A stretch of 64,000 nt of DNA from Limosilactobacillus antri DSM 16041. Its GTDB lineage: Bacteria > Bacillota > Bacilli > Lactobacillales > Lactobacillaceae. The notes under the pieces were generated by a model. The model worked only from the letters and a program-made list of their open reading frames with translations. It had not been told where the DNA came from and did not search any database. Position 1 is the stretch's first letter. Every line of letters begins with the position of its first letter. Below are positions 16,802-26,261 of the stretch, in pieces. Location: contig NZ_GG700733.1 of assembly GCF_000160835.1 (NCBI RefSeq), forward strand, positions 452,920-516,919, in the 5' to 3' direction. The position numbers and the translations under genes are program-made.

Positions 16802-18295
16802 ATGAAGAAAGGATTGCAATTATTATTGCTGACGCTAATCTTGCCGCTGGTTTTAACAACGGGGTCGGCGCTGGCTGCCACACCGGAAACGAACAGTGGT
16901 AATGCTGACCAGGTAGAAAGCATTGCCGCCATCAAGAAGCGGGGCAAACTCGTCATTGGGACCGCGGCCGACTATCCGCCCTACGAATTTTCGGTGAAGG
17001 AACACGGGGTCAACAAACGGGTCGGTATTGACATCGACCTGGGCAAGCAGATTGCCAAGGACCTGGGTGTCAAGGCCGAGTTTAAGGTGATGAACTTTGA
17101 CTCCCTCTTAGTTGCTTTGGAAACCCATAAAGTGGACATGGTGATTGCCGCGATGAGCCCCACGCCAGAGCGGGCCAAGAGTGTCGACTTTTCCAAAGTT
17201 TACTATGGCGACAGTCAGTACATCGTGATTAACAAGTCTGACAAGGCCAAGTATAAGCACCTGAGCGACTTCAAGGGGCACGTGATCGGGGCGCAAAACG
17301 GGTCGGAACAGTATGACATTGCCAAGCAGCAGGTCAAGGGCGCCAAACTGAAGGGCCTGGACCGGGTCAATAATTTAATCATCGCCCTGCAATCCCACAA
17401 GGTCGATGGGGTAGTGATGGATTCGACCCGGGCGAAAGCCTTTGTCGCTAACAACGCCAAGCTCACCACCCTCGACCCGCATTTCAAGATTAGCGGCCAG
17501 CAGGGGACGGCCGTCGCGGTAGCCAAAAATTCGCCCGAGCTGGTGGCGGCGGTAAATAAGACCATCACCAAGCTGCAGAAACACAATACCTTTGATAAGG
17601 AATACGTTCCCCGGGCTGGTAAGTACATGAGCCAGGGTGCCAAGCAGAACACCATGTGGAATTACTGGAACTACTTTGCCAAAGGGGTTGGCTACACGAT
17701 TATCATCGCGGTTTGCTCCGCTTTGTTTGGGATCATCCTCGGTTTACTGCTGGCCCTAATGCGGCGGTCGGCTAACCTGGTGCTACATGGACTGGCGGTC
17801 GCTTATATTGAATTTATCCGGGGTACGCCAATGATGGTCCAGATTATGTTCGTCTACTTCGGCATCGGGGCGATTATCCAATCCATGCCGGCGGTGATTG
17901 CCGGGATTATTGCCATCTCCATTAATTCCGGGGCCTACGTGGCCGAAATCATCCGGTCAGGGATTCAGGCGGTCAGTGCCGGCCAGGTGGAGGCCAGCCG
18001 GAGCCTGGGAATGAGCAAGCGGCTGACGATGCGTTACGTTGTTCTGCCGCAGGCGGTCCGGAATATTTGGCCGGCCCTTGGCAACGAGTTTATTACCCTG
18101 CTCAAGGATAGTTCGCTGGCGTCCGTCATTGGGGTTACGGAGCTGATGTACCAAACCCAGCTGGTTCAGTCCGCCACCTACAAGGGGGTCCTGCCGCTGG
18201 GGGTCGCGATGCTGATTTACTTCATCCTGACTTTCACCCTGACCCGCTTATTAAACTTTGGCGAGCGGAAACTAAACCGGCCTCGGCAGGCTTAA
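16802..18295 (+). CDS. fused substrate-binding/permease subunit of an amino-acid ABC importer
   Basis: A 497-residue protein like GlnPH of lactic acid bacteria. After a signal peptide (to about residue 25), a bacterial extracellular solute-binding domain spans about 45-265 (AIKKRGKLVIGTAADYPPYEF). An amphipathic linker and a HisM-type permease domain with about five helices follow (residues 285-490), containing the EAA loop EASRSLGMSKRLTMRYVVLPQA. It needs a separate ATPase, which is not encoded nearby. A paralogue lies inverted at 22.3-23.8 kb. The ARG-like promoter suggests a basic or related amino acid; glutamine or others remain possible. Confidence 0.88.
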   Translation: MKKGLQLLLLTLILPLVLTTGSALAATPETNSGNADQVESIAAIKKRGKLVIGTAADYPPYEFSVKEHGVNKRVGIDIDLGKQIAKDLGVKAEFKVMNFDSLLVALETHKVDMVIAAMSPTPERAKSVDFSKVYYGDSQYIVINKSDKAKYKHLSDFKGHVIGAQNGSEQYDIAKQQVKGAKLKGLDRVNNLIIALQSHKVDGVVMDSTRAKAFVANNAKLTTLDPHFKISGQQGTAVAVAKNSPELVAAVNKTITKLQKHNTFDKEYVPRAGKYMSQGAKQNTMWNYWNYFAKGVGYTIIIAVCSALFGIILGLLLALMRRSANLVLHGLAVAYIEFIRGTPMMVQIMFVYFGIGAIIQSMPAVIAGIIAISINSGAYVAEIIRSGIQAVSAGQVEASRSLGMSKRLTMRYVVLPQAVRNIWPALGNEFITLLKDSSLASVIGVTELMYQTQLVQSATYKGVLPLGVAMLIYFILTFTLTRLLNFGERKLNRPRQA

Positions 18296-18368
18296 TGGTG
18301 GAAGAACTGGCTTGCCTAGTTCTCCATCGACGCACAGCACAGCTATTAGGGGTTGGGTCAAAAGAATA

Positions 18369-18405
18369 AGGCGGCTGAGTTAATTCCCAACCGCTTTTAC
18401 TTTCC
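18369..18405 (+). terminator. weak terminator-like hairpin
   Basis: GCGG...CCGC with interrupted pairing, followed by TTTTACTTT, after the ABC gene. Confidence 0.4.
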
Positions 18406-18457
18406 ACCGGGAGAGGTGTATATTGAAAAATAATCTTATTTAATAAGGAAGTAAATT

Positions 18458-19513
18458 ATGAATCATCAGAAATTGGGAATTACCCTTGTGACGGGTCTCG
18501 CCTTGCTCCTGGCCGGTTGTGGAAACCAAGCCACCAGCAAGGACACGTCCTCCGCCACCTCCTCCAGCCTTCTGGCGCCGAAGACTGATAACAAGATTAG
18601 CCAGGATAACCTGACTCCCCAACAGACGGTTGCCGTGATTACGGCTTACGCAGGCAATAAGTACGGCAACGATTGGGCGACGACTGCCAAGGCGGGCCAG
18701 CAAAACGGCCTGCAGGTGAGCCTCTACCGGACGAACAAGTACCAGCTGAGCGATAACGGCCAGGGGGTCGCCTACAACGTCACGGCCAACGGCAAGGACA
18801 CCGGCCTGGTTTACACCGTTAATGGCAACAATGTGACGATCTACGAGGACGCCCAGTCTGGCCAGGCCAAGAAACTGACCACGGTAAGCCGGGCAGAGAT
18901 GGTGCAGTACCTCAATCACAACGGCCAGGGCCAGCTGGTTAACAACCTAGCGACGGGCACCAAGGTGGTTGACAAGACCAACGGGGGCCTGACCACACCC
19001 GCAAGCAGGGACGCCCAAACTGGCAAGGCTTCCACGAGTACCGGCCAGTACGGTAACGAGGGCCCGGTGGATGTCCCGAGCGAGCTGCAGGGAACCTGGT
19101 ATACGGCTGATAATGGTGAACCGGGTTCCGTGACCTTTGGTGCGCACACCTTCAAGTATACCGGTGGCGATAATGATGGCGACCAGGTAACCATCTACAA
19201 GCAAAGTCCCGCCTTCTTGCAGGACGAGAATAACGCAACCAGCCAGGCAATCGGCCGGGCCACCAAGAACTGGATGCGGGGAACCTTTGACAACGCCCAT
19301 GGGATGCGCTGGTTAAACCTGCGCGGCTGGCAGCAGACCGCCGGCGACGGGGCCTACTATGCAGTCCACACCGAAACGATCAACGGCCAGCAGGTCAAGG
19401 TACTGGTGGAAACGGGCGGCGCGGATATGCACGTCACGGCCGTGTACTACCAGAGCCAGAGCATGGCCAAGCAGCAAGCCGGTACGAAGTACGATGACCT
19501 TAATTATATGTAA
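18458..19513 (+). CDS. lipoprotein of unknown function
   Basis: A 351-residue exported protein with a lipobox (LLLAGCGN), so a lipid-anchored surface protein. A Ser/Thr-rich linker (about 22-45) leads to a first domain (about 48-150, beginning LTPQQTVAVITAYAGNKYG) and a second domain (about 205-345: ELQGTWYTADNGEPGSVTFG, then HTFKYTGG). This layout resembles lactobacillar lipoproteins with a DUF4767-like first part, but I do not recognise it with certainty. Weak ribosome-binding site AAGGAAG. Monocistronic. Confidence 0.75.
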   Translation: MNHQKLGITLVTGLALLLAGCGNQATSKDTSSATSSSLLAPKTDNKISQDNLTPQQTVAVITAYAGNKYGNDWATTAKAGQQNGLQVSLYRTNKYQLSDNGQGVAYNVTANGKDTGLVYTVNGNNVTIYEDAQSGQAKKLTTVSRAEMVQYLNHNGQGQLVNNLATGTKVVDKTNGGLTTPASRDAQTGKASTSTGQYGNEGPVDVPSELQGTWYTADNGEPGSVTFGAHTFKYTGGDNDGDQVTIYKQSPAFLQDENNATSQAIGRATKNWMRGTFDNAHGMRWLNLRGWQQTAGDGAYYAVHTETINGQQVKVLVETGGADMHVTAVYYQSQSMAKQQAGTKYDDLNYM

Positions 19514-19538
19514 TTTTCTTTAATAAAGTATTGGGGCG

Positions 19539-19572
19539 GGGCCACGGCAGAAATATTTCTGCCGTGGCCCCA
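19539..19572. terminator. perfect 34-bp palindrome, terminator
   Basis: The 34 bases are self-complementary from GGGGCCACGGCAG at one end to its complement at the other. It closes the lipoprotein transcription unit and may act in both directions. Confidence 0.8.
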
Positions 19573-19577
19573 CTTTG

Positions 19578-22090
19578 CCGTTTCAACCAACCAAGTCCCC
19601 ACCTGGTTCACTTACCGGGTGAACACTGAAGGCCATCTCCGTCATAGCAAATTTTACCAACAAATTTAACCATCACGAACCGGCGTTAGCACAGCGCACC
19701 AACACCGGTGAACTCGGCCTTAAATGATTGAATTTTCATGCGTTAAGCAAATAAAAAACTTTTTTACCAGATGTTTACTAGGGCCACTCCGTTATCCCTA
19801 GATAAGGGAAACCGCTTACTATCAACGGCCGCTAAAATAAAAAAGGGCCTTGCGCACGAATACACAAAGCCAATTTCATTTTACCACACTAATATAATGA
19901 CGTAAAATGATTATATTTATATAAATAACAAGTATTAACAATCCCCTTAGAAAAAAAAAAAAAAAACGGTATTCTGAAACCACAAATAGCGGGTGGACCT
20001 CTTTGAAAACGATTGAGCGACCGCCGCTATTAGGACTTGGGCCTGAAAGGGGGAGATTACTTTTATATTAACCGTTGCGCTGACTCTTTAGGGCCTTTGA
20101 CTAGCGGTGCGCTGCCGGTACTGACCGGCATTCGTGGATAATGGCTATGCTCAGTACGAGCGGCCATTAGCTAATTCGCCGCTGGTGTTTTCAAAGTCCC
20201 CGCCCCGCTCGCGATCACAATTTCGCCGCTGTGGTTCCCACACTGCGTAGTTGCTGGTTGGTTTAGCGCGTTTTCACCTTCGTTGCGCCTGGAGGGGACC
20301 GGCACCAATGACAGGTCATCAACGGTTACAAACCCATGAAGGAAGCTAACATTCTTGGTTTACCTAGTGGTCGGCTTAGTGATTTTTCACTGCTCGGCTG
20401 ATTGACACTCCCAACCGCACTGCAAAAGTTTGGCCGAACGGTTGCACTAGTTCGTTCCCCATCCCGTTCCCAGCAGCTTGTTAACTGGGGTGGACTGGGA
20501 AACTAGCTCGCGCCTCTGGGTGATGAGCTAGTTTTGGGACGAGTTTGCCAACCGGCGCCAATTCTAGTGCGGCGGCCGCATTTCTAATCAGGCGCTGGGG
20601 TCAGTCGGTGAATCAGACAGTAAAAAACGGGTAGCCAATGCCCCGCAGACTGATCTCACCAGCGATAGCAAAAAGCCGTAGTACAAGGCCGCGGACCGAT
20701 CATCAGTACGGCGGCGCACCCGATTGTGTTTCTAACCATGGTCAGCTTGGTTTATGTCGCAAAGAATTCTTCGCAACTGCGGATAATTGAGTTGATTAGG
20801 CTGACCAGCTTGATTGTGGAATCAGTGAAACTAACTTTCCTCGAGCTGATTTAACGATTACTGCTTGCCCATCTAATCATTTACCTAGAAATGCAGTGAC
20901 CACAATTGGCGAGAAGCCATTCGGGCGCGCAGCATGATTTCTAATTGTCCTTTATCGGGCCGGTTCTTGTACACGGCTGCTTTTCCCCGCTGTTTGGCGT
21001 GGATCCCCTGATAATTATTAAACATCTCCATAATTTCAAACTGCGCGGCTTCAAATTGTCCAGGGCCGCGAGCAGCTGATCTTCTTCCTAAAATAATTGT
21101 GCTTACACTTGATATTACAATAAATCTGTTTACACCCTTGGCATCTATGTACAAAACCGTTAGGAAGGGTCAAATTGCGAACAATGGAGTGACCTGCTAA
21201 CCAAATCTTGGCGGGGGGATTGCTGAACGCCTTGTGGAAACGGTGTTGTAGTGGTTATTAACAACAAGCCCAAGTTAAGGATGGCAAGATTGCCGGTGGT
21301 AGTCTTCGCCATCCTTAATGGCACCGGGATGATGCGGTAAAAATGTCGCCGGCAGTCAGTGCACTGCCGGACAGGTTAGTGTTTCTGACGTAGACTTTGC
21401 GATTGAGAAAGGCTTGACCGTTCGGACCAGACGAATTGGAGAAGTCACCATTGCCAAAGACGACTGTGGGCTTGACCGTGCTTGGTAAAAGCGCGGCTCA
21501 AATTGAGCGTCAAATGGTTGGCAACGGCTTCCCCAATTCCGCTAGGGTCGGTCCGCGTTTACGGGCTGGTCTTTGAAGCGAGTGGTATTCAATTATTTCA
21601 TCCTCACGCAGCGGACGAAGTGGCGTTCGGCTGCCGGCAGCTTGGTCGCTGAGGCTGAGCGGTGCAACGCCGGTGAGCCGACCGAGCGCGTTTACTTCGG
21701 GTTCAGCGGCGCTCGGCCGGGTACCGTATCACTTATTCGGCCGGGAGCAGGGGCTGGTGTGTTCTAGCATTTTAACGGTGAATCCCCAGATAACCATTTC
21801 TGGCGGACCAGTACCTGGTTTGCCGTTTAGATATCGGACGCGCTTGCTCAAGCCATTTCCCGGCAATTTCAAATTGTCCCGGTGATGGTTGGCTTGAGTT
21901 ACCACTTTAGCAAATTCGTTCACTGCCTGGTGCGGTCTACGTTTCTGGAAAATTGACCTTAGACGGAGTGCCTGGTCTGCTGCTTAGCCGAGTTCTAAGG
22001 AGTGGGGAAGGATTAACTAGTCGGTGCCGCCTGCACGTTGAATGAAACGTGTGGGCGGCTTTTTTGGTTATGATTGAAGCTAAATTAAAG
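19578..22090. other. decayed region without intact genes
   Basis: For 2.5 kb no reading frame exceeds about 90 codons and none has coding character along its length. A run of 16 A is at 19951-19966. Fragments look like eroded protein: at 21290-21334 the plus strand reads LPVVVFAILNGTGMM, reminiscent of CitMHS-type citrate transporters, and on the minus strand at about 20890-21060 there is a short stretch with coding-like composition. An intact plus-strand terminator at 22026-22065 suggests that a plus-strand gene once ended just before it. Best read as old pseudogene remains between two inverted ABC paralogues. Confidence 0.5.
22026..22065 (+). terminator. orphan terminator at the end of the decayed region
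   Basis: GCCGCCTGCACGTT pairs with AACGTGTGGGCGGC and is followed by TTTTTT. No intact gene precedes it on this strand. Confidence 0.8.
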
Positions 22091-22091
22091 G

Positions 22092-22274
22092 GGGCTGGTG
22101 AGAAAACTAGTTTTTTTCTCACCAGCCTCTTGCTAGTTCTTAACTATTACAAAGATAACGTGGAAAATAACCACAAGGCTAGTGTCTAACTACGAACGAT
22201 AGCTGGCCCGTACCGTGCCAACTATCGTTCTAGGTTAGCCATACGCCTTGTCGAGGAGGTTATTTCCCACTCCC
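22092..22274 (-). repeat. 180-bp structured repeat, copy 1
   Basis: First of three nearly identical elements. Read on the minus strand, it starts 5 bases after the stop of the ABC gene. It has a long stem (GGGAAATAACC with GGTTATTTTCC, nested with ACAAGGC/GCCTTGT and a GAACGATAG/CTATCGTTC hairpin), a 30-base linker, and a hairpin GGCTGGTGAGAAA/TTTCTCACCAGCC. Function unknown: 3'-UTR terminator, small RNA or miniature mobile element. Confidence 0.85.
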
Positions 22275-22279
22275 ATTAG

Positions 22280-23788
22280 TTAGGCGTGTTGAAATTTCTT
22301 TTCAAAGTGGTTGAGGATCCTGGTCAGGGTAAAGGTCAGGAAGAAGTAAATCATCATCGTGATGAAGAGCGGCAGGACCCCCTTGTAGGTGTCGGCCTGG
22401 ACCAGCTGGGTCTGGTACATCAGCTCGGTTACCCCGATGGTCGAAACCAGCGAACTATCCTTGAGCAGGGTGATAAATTCGTTGCCGAGGGCCGGCCAAA
22501 TGTTTTTGAGGGCCTGGGGCATGATGACGTAACGGAATGTTTGCCGCTTGGTCATTCCCAGGCTCCGGGCTGCTTCCGTCTGACCCAATGGCAACGACTG
22601 GATACCAGACCGGATAATTTCGGCGACGTAGGCCCCGGAGTTAATCGCCACGGCGATGATCCCGGCGACCAGGGCCGGCATGGACTGAATAATCGCCCCA
22701 ATTCCGAAGTAGACGAACATGATCTGGACCAGCATCGGGGTGCCCCGAATAAATTCAATGTAGCAGATGGCAATTGAGTGGAGGAGCTTGCTGCTGGACA
22801 GCCGCATCAGGGCGAAGAGGATCCCGATCAGGAAGCCGCAGATGACCGCGAGAACCGTAATCAGCAGGGTGTATTCAACCCCCTTGACAAAGAAGGTCCA
22901 GTAACTAGCGACGGTATTAGTTTTTTGGGAGGCCCGCATGTACTTGGCCGCTTCGGGGAGCCACTTCTTGTTAATCAGGTCTTCCCGGTTGACCTTATCG
23001 ACCGTCTGGTTAACCGCGGCTTTCAGGCTGTTGGCACCCTTCGGCAGGGCGACCGCAACCCCGTCGCTGGTTACCTTCATGTGCGAATTAAAGGCGTAGA
23101 GGTCGGGATTATTTTGGGCAAAGGCCTTGGCGGTAGCGGAGTCCATCAAGACCCCGTCCAGCTTGTGGGCCTGCAGGGCAATGACCAGGGACGACCACTT
23201 GGAGAGGCCCTTTTCGTGAACGTCGGGGATGTACTTTTTAATCATGGCGTATTCCATGGCGCCGTTTTCGGTTCCGACGGTCTTCCCCTTGAAGTCCATG
23301 TAGTTCTTATACTTGTCCTTATCCTGCTTATGGATCAGGAAATACTTGGTTCCCTTATGGTAGGTCTTGGAAAAGTCGACGCTCTTCTCACGCTCGGGAG
23401 TAATGTTGATACCGGCAATGGCCACGTCGATCTTGTGCGATTCAAGGGCCACCAGGAGGGAGTCAAAGTCCATATTCTTGATTTCCAGCTTCACTCCCAG
23501 GTCCTTGGCGAGCTGCCGGGCCAAAGACATTTCAAAACCGACGTATTCCGTTTTGCCGTCCTTTTTGGTGGTAAATTCAAAGGGCGGGTAGCCGGCACTG
23601 GTGCCGACAACGAGCACGCCCTTTTGCTTAATCTTTTGCAGGGAATCATCAGTCGCTGCGCTGGTCGTAGAGCTAGTCGTGGCAGAACTGGCCGTGCCGC
23701 TATCCGCAAGAGCGGTTAGCGGGGCGATGATGATTGAAGCGATGATGGTTAATAGCATTAAGTAGTGCTTGAGGTGCTTCATAGTCAT
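22280..23788 (-). CDS. fused substrate-binding/permease ABC subunit, ArgR-type promoter
   Basis: A 502-residue paralogue of the gene at 16.8 kb with the same plan: signal peptide to about residue 28, solute-binding domain about 50-275 (IKQKGVLVVGTSAGYPPFEF), permease domain about 300-495 with the EAA loop EAARSLGMTKRQTFRYVIMPQA. No ATPase gene adjoins. RBS AAAGGAG precedes the ATG. Its promoter carries a perfect TGAATWWWWATTCA box, so an arginine- or ornithine-related substrate is the best guess. The structured repeat copy 1 lies directly behind its stop codon. Confidence 0.88.
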   Translation of the reverse strand: MTMKHLKHYLMLLTIIASIIIAPLTALADSGTASSATTSSTTSAATDDSLQKIKQKGVLVVGTSAGYPPFEFTTKKDGKTEYVGFEMSLARQLAKDLGVKLEIKNMDFDSLLVALESHKIDVAIAGINITPEREKSVDFSKTYHKGTKYFLIHKQDKDKYKNYMDFKGKTVGTENGAMEYAMIKKYIPDVHEKGLSKWSSLVIALQAHKLDGVLMDSATAKAFAQNNPDLYAFNSHMKVTSDGVAVALPKGANSLKAAVNQTVDKVNREDLINKKWLPEAAKYMRASQKTNTVASYWTFFVKGVEYTLLITVLAVICGFLIGILFALMRLSSSKLLHSIAICYIEFIRGTPMLVQIMFVYFGIGAIIQSMPALVAGIIAVAINSGAYVAEIIRSGIQSLPLGQTEAARSLGMTKRQTFRYVIMPQALKNIWPALGNEFITLLKDSSLVSTIGVTELMYQTQLVQADTYKGVLPLFITMMIYFFLTFTLTRILNHFEKKFQHA

Positions 23789-23824
23789 TTTCTCCTTTGC
23801 GTGAGTAATTAGTAATTGCTAATT

Positions 23825-23853
23825 AATATACGCTTAAATGAATAATTATTCAA
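23825..23853 (-). promoter_or_regulatory. promoter with perfect ARG box
   Basis: On the minus strand TTGAAT (23853-23848), 17 bases, TATATT (23830-23825). The -35 overlaps the 14-bp palindrome TGAATAATTATTCA at 23839-23852, which matches the ArgR consensus fully. This predicts repression by ArgR with arginine. Confidence 0.7.
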
Positions 23854-23894
23854 TATTTATTTTAAAAATTCGATAAATATACATTAAAAGTTAT

Positions 23895-23922
23895 AAAAAA
23901 GCCGCCCGGGAAACCCGGACGG
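23895..23922 (-). terminator. terminator of the GNAT gene
   Basis: On the minus strand, ACCGTCCGGG-TTT-CCCGGGCGGC is followed by six T. Confidence 0.9.
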
Positions 23923-23939
23923 TCAAAACTTGTATTTAC

Positions 23940-24470
23940 TTACTGGATAAACCAGCCGAGCGGCCAGGAAAACCACTCAAAGATACCATCGACCTTTTGC
24001 TGGTTGATGTGTTTTTTAGTTGCCAGAACCCGGTAGGTTACCTGGTCCTCTTCTAATTTCTTGGGCGTTAAGTAAAAGCCGTTCTTCCGGTAAAAGGCCA
24101 GTCGGCGCAGGCGCTGCCGGTTATTTGCCGCGGCAGGGTCGGGCTGCTCAATGTCGAGGACCAGCGAGTCGCTCGGGTAGAGTGCCCGGAGCTGGTTGAT
24201 AATCCGACTGCCGTACCCCCGTGACCGTAACTGGTCATTGACGGCCAGAAAGAGGATGTAGTGGAAACCGTGACTGTGGATGACGTAAGCAAAGCCCACG
24301 AACTGCCCCTGGTCGTAGAAGGCCATAAAGTCCGCCTGGCGGAACTTGCTTTTTAAAATCATCCAGTGCCAGGGTTCCCGTTCGTACTTAGGGAAGGCCC
24401 GGTAGTACAGCTGCTTAACGTCTTGATAGTTGCTTAAACTCAACCTCACGGGTTGTATGTCTAAATCCAA
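23940..24470 (-). CDS. GNAT-family N-acetyltransferase
   Basis: A 176-residue protein with a GNAT fold: the acetyl-CoA loop is seen in LRSRGYGSRIINQL (about 82-95), preceded by a strand HYILFLAVND and followed by LRRLAFYRKNGF. Start appears to be TTG at 24470 after AAGGAGTGA. The substrate is not evident. The final 25 residues (WFSWPLGWFIQ) are unusually aromatic. Monocistronic, divergent from the HerA-like gene. Confidence 0.8.
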   Translation of the reverse strand: MDLDIQPVRLSLSNYQDVKQLYYRAFPKYEREPWHWMILKSKFRQADFMAFYDQGQFVGFAYVIHSHGFHYILFLAVNDQLRSRGYGSRIINQLRALYPSDSLVLDIEQPDPAAANNRQRLRRLAFYRKNGFYLTPKKLEEDQVTYRVLATKKHINQQKVDGIFEWFSWPLGWFIQ

Positions 24471-24603
24471 AAATAAATCACTCCTTGATAGTCAACATTT
24501 TAGCAGATTAGGTCTAATTACGCCAACTAATCAGCCGCGCTTTAGAAAAGATTAATGATATAATGCAGGTGACGTTAGCCCGAGTTGGAAAGGAGCAGGA
24601 AAA

Positions 24604-25755
24604 ATGACAGCAATGACGGACTTGCGGACGGGCCGCCCGGTTCACCGGCCGCTGACCGACCAGCACCTTTTGGTTGTCGGTCAGACCGGCAGCGGGAAGA
24701 CAACGACCGCGTTGGCACTGCTTGACCAGTTGCAGCAGACTGACCAGACGGCGATCGTGTTTGACCCGACGGGGGAGTACGCCCAGTTACCCCACGCGGT
24801 TACCTACCGCTTAGGCGGCAACGCCTACCTGGAGGCGGGGCGGCTCGACCCGGGGGAGCTCCAGGCGGTCCTGGGGCTGGACCTGCCCGAACGGTTAGAA
24901 CGGCAAATGTCCCGGGCGATGAACGCCCTGCGGATTCAGCGCAACCTCCTTCAACAACCGGGGCCCCTAAAGAAAGTTGGCCGGCCACTAGCGCGGTACC
25001 AGTCTTTATTGAATCAGCTTAGTGCCTGGAGTCGCGACTACGCCATTGCCGAACTGCCCCAGCAGCTGCTGGAGGAGGCGGTGATCCCCTTTGCTGACGA
25101 CCAGGCAGATTATTCGCTGTGCGGTCAGACCTACGACCGGGAACAAATCAGACATGATTGGGGCCTGCTGACCGACCTGCGGGAACGGCTGGCGAGTCCG
25201 GCCTTTCGTGACCTCTTCGACACCCAGGGCCATCCGGGGATGGCAAAGACCGAGCTGGGCTTTGTTCTCAAGCTGTTTTTGCAGCACCGGAGCAGCCACC
25301 GGACCCTGGTGATTGACCTCTCCCTCCTGCGCCGGTATGAACGCCAGCAGGGGGCGCTGCTTTCCGAGCTTTTCAAGCAGGTCTTGAACAACCGCTTGGC
25401 CCGGCGCGACCAGCCCCAGCCAGCCGTTAAGATCGTCCTTGACGAGGCCCACCGCTACCTGCCGGCGGCGGATCAGGAACTGAGCCATAATGGGATCTTC
25501 CAGCTGCTGCGGGAGGGGCGGAAGGTTAACCTGCAACTGCTTTTGACGACCCAGTCACCGCTTGACCTGCCCGCCCGGTTACGCTCCCAATTCGGCCGGG
25601 CGCTTGTCCACCGGCTGAGCAGCGGCGACGAACTTGCGGCCTTACCGGTTGTTCCCAAGCTAAGTACGGCCAGCACACTAGCGACCGGCGAGGCCCTGCT
25701 GCTGGCGGTGGGCGAAGCAGACCAGTTGGTGCGGGTACAAAAGCCCCGGTGGTGA
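24604..25755 (+). CDS. HerA/DUF87-like P-loop ATPase
   Basis: A 383-residue ATPase of the FtsK/HerA superfamily. Walker A is GQTGSGKTT (about 26-34), Walker B IVLDEAHRY, followed by a QLLLTTQSP sensor segment and RSQFGRALVHRL. There is a helical insertion at about 90-200. HerA proteins are hexameric DNA translocases that usually work with a nuclease (NurA) or with a SIR2 or nuclease partner in phage defence. No partner is encoded next to it. Good site GAAAGGAGC before the ATG. A house-keeping DNA-processing or defence role cannot be distinguished from sequence. Confidence 0.8.
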   Translation: MTAMTDLRTGRPVHRPLTDQHLLVVGQTGSGKTTTALALLDQLQQTDQTAIVFDPTGEYAQLPHAVTYRLGGNAYLEAGRLDPGELQAVLGLDLPERLERQMSRAMNALRIQRNLLQQPGPLKKVGRPLARYQSLLNQLSAWSRDYAIAELPQQLLEEAVIPFADDQADYSLCGQTYDREQIRHDWGLLTDLRERLASPAFRDLFDTQGHPGMAKTELGFVLKLFLQHRSSHRTLVIDLSLLRRYERQQGALLSELFKQVLNNRLARRDQPQPAVKIVLDEAHRYLPAADQELSHNGIFQLLREGRKVNLQLLLTTQSPLDLPARLRSQFGRALVHRLSSGDELAALPVVPKLSTASTLATGEALLLAVGEADQLVRVQKPRW

Positions 25756-25887
25756 TGGCAGTTATGTATTAAAAATCACAAGATGGCGCTTAGCTAAGTG
25801 CCGTTATAACAACGCCTTTTTCTGGAAAGTGCTGTTGATAAACGTTATCCTTTTTAAATTAGTGTTTTATTTCACAATAATGTTTGC

Positions 25888-26109
25888 TATAATAGGACCA
25901 GCAATTATGATATTTGCCTTTCCAATTTGATAATAATTGTTTAGTAACCACGAAGCGATTCCTTTCATCCAATTAACATCCAAACATCATCAGCGTGGTA
26001 GGGTTACTAAAACAGCAAGCGGGAGCGAGATAGAAGTCGGTTACGACGAGTCCCCGCGAGCACAAATGGGGCTTCAGAGTTCGGTTTTGCCGAGCACTGA
26101 AGCCCTTTT
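25888..26109 (+). ncRNA. candidate structured transcript or attenuator upstream of ktrB
   Basis: An extended -10 (TGCTATAAT, hexamer 25888-25893) opens a 200-base region without a credible gene. It contains GCGGG/CCCGC (26019-26023 with 26053-26057) enclosing GTCG/CGAC, an alternative CCCC/GGGG pairing (26052-26055 with 26068-26071), and a terminator GGGCTTCAG/CTGAAGCCC followed by TTTT at 26069-26109. A second -10 (TATAAT 26224-26229) lies before ktrB. It may be a small RNA or a leader with premature termination. No known riboswitch class is recognised. Confidence 0.45.
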
Positions 26110-26261
26110 GTGTAAGAAGACTTATGTCACAGCCGCTGAACTAATCTTCGGCTCTTTTCCTAGTGCACCGCTGGCTTTAAATAGAATCCGGGAAATGGGT
26201 TCCCGACGAGCGGGGAAAACGATTATAATTAACTGGTGAGATGAATGGGAGGACCAAGAAC

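Noticed and set aside
19951..19966. Poly-A run as a retroelement tail
   Set aside because: No reverse transcriptase or element boundary is visible; a simple homopolymer in decayed DNA.
20885..21154. An 89-codon minus-strand frame in the decayed region
   Set aside because: No ribosome-binding site, no recognised domain, flanked by stops; treated as a remnant.
22778..23719. A 313-codon open frame on the plus strand
   Set aside because: It lies fully antisense to the ABC binding-protein gene, whose domains are unmistakable; the long shadow is caused by high GC codon use.
25937..26239. A 100-codon frame before ktrB
   Set aside because: No ribosome-binding site, crosses a terminator hairpin, and composition is not protein-like.
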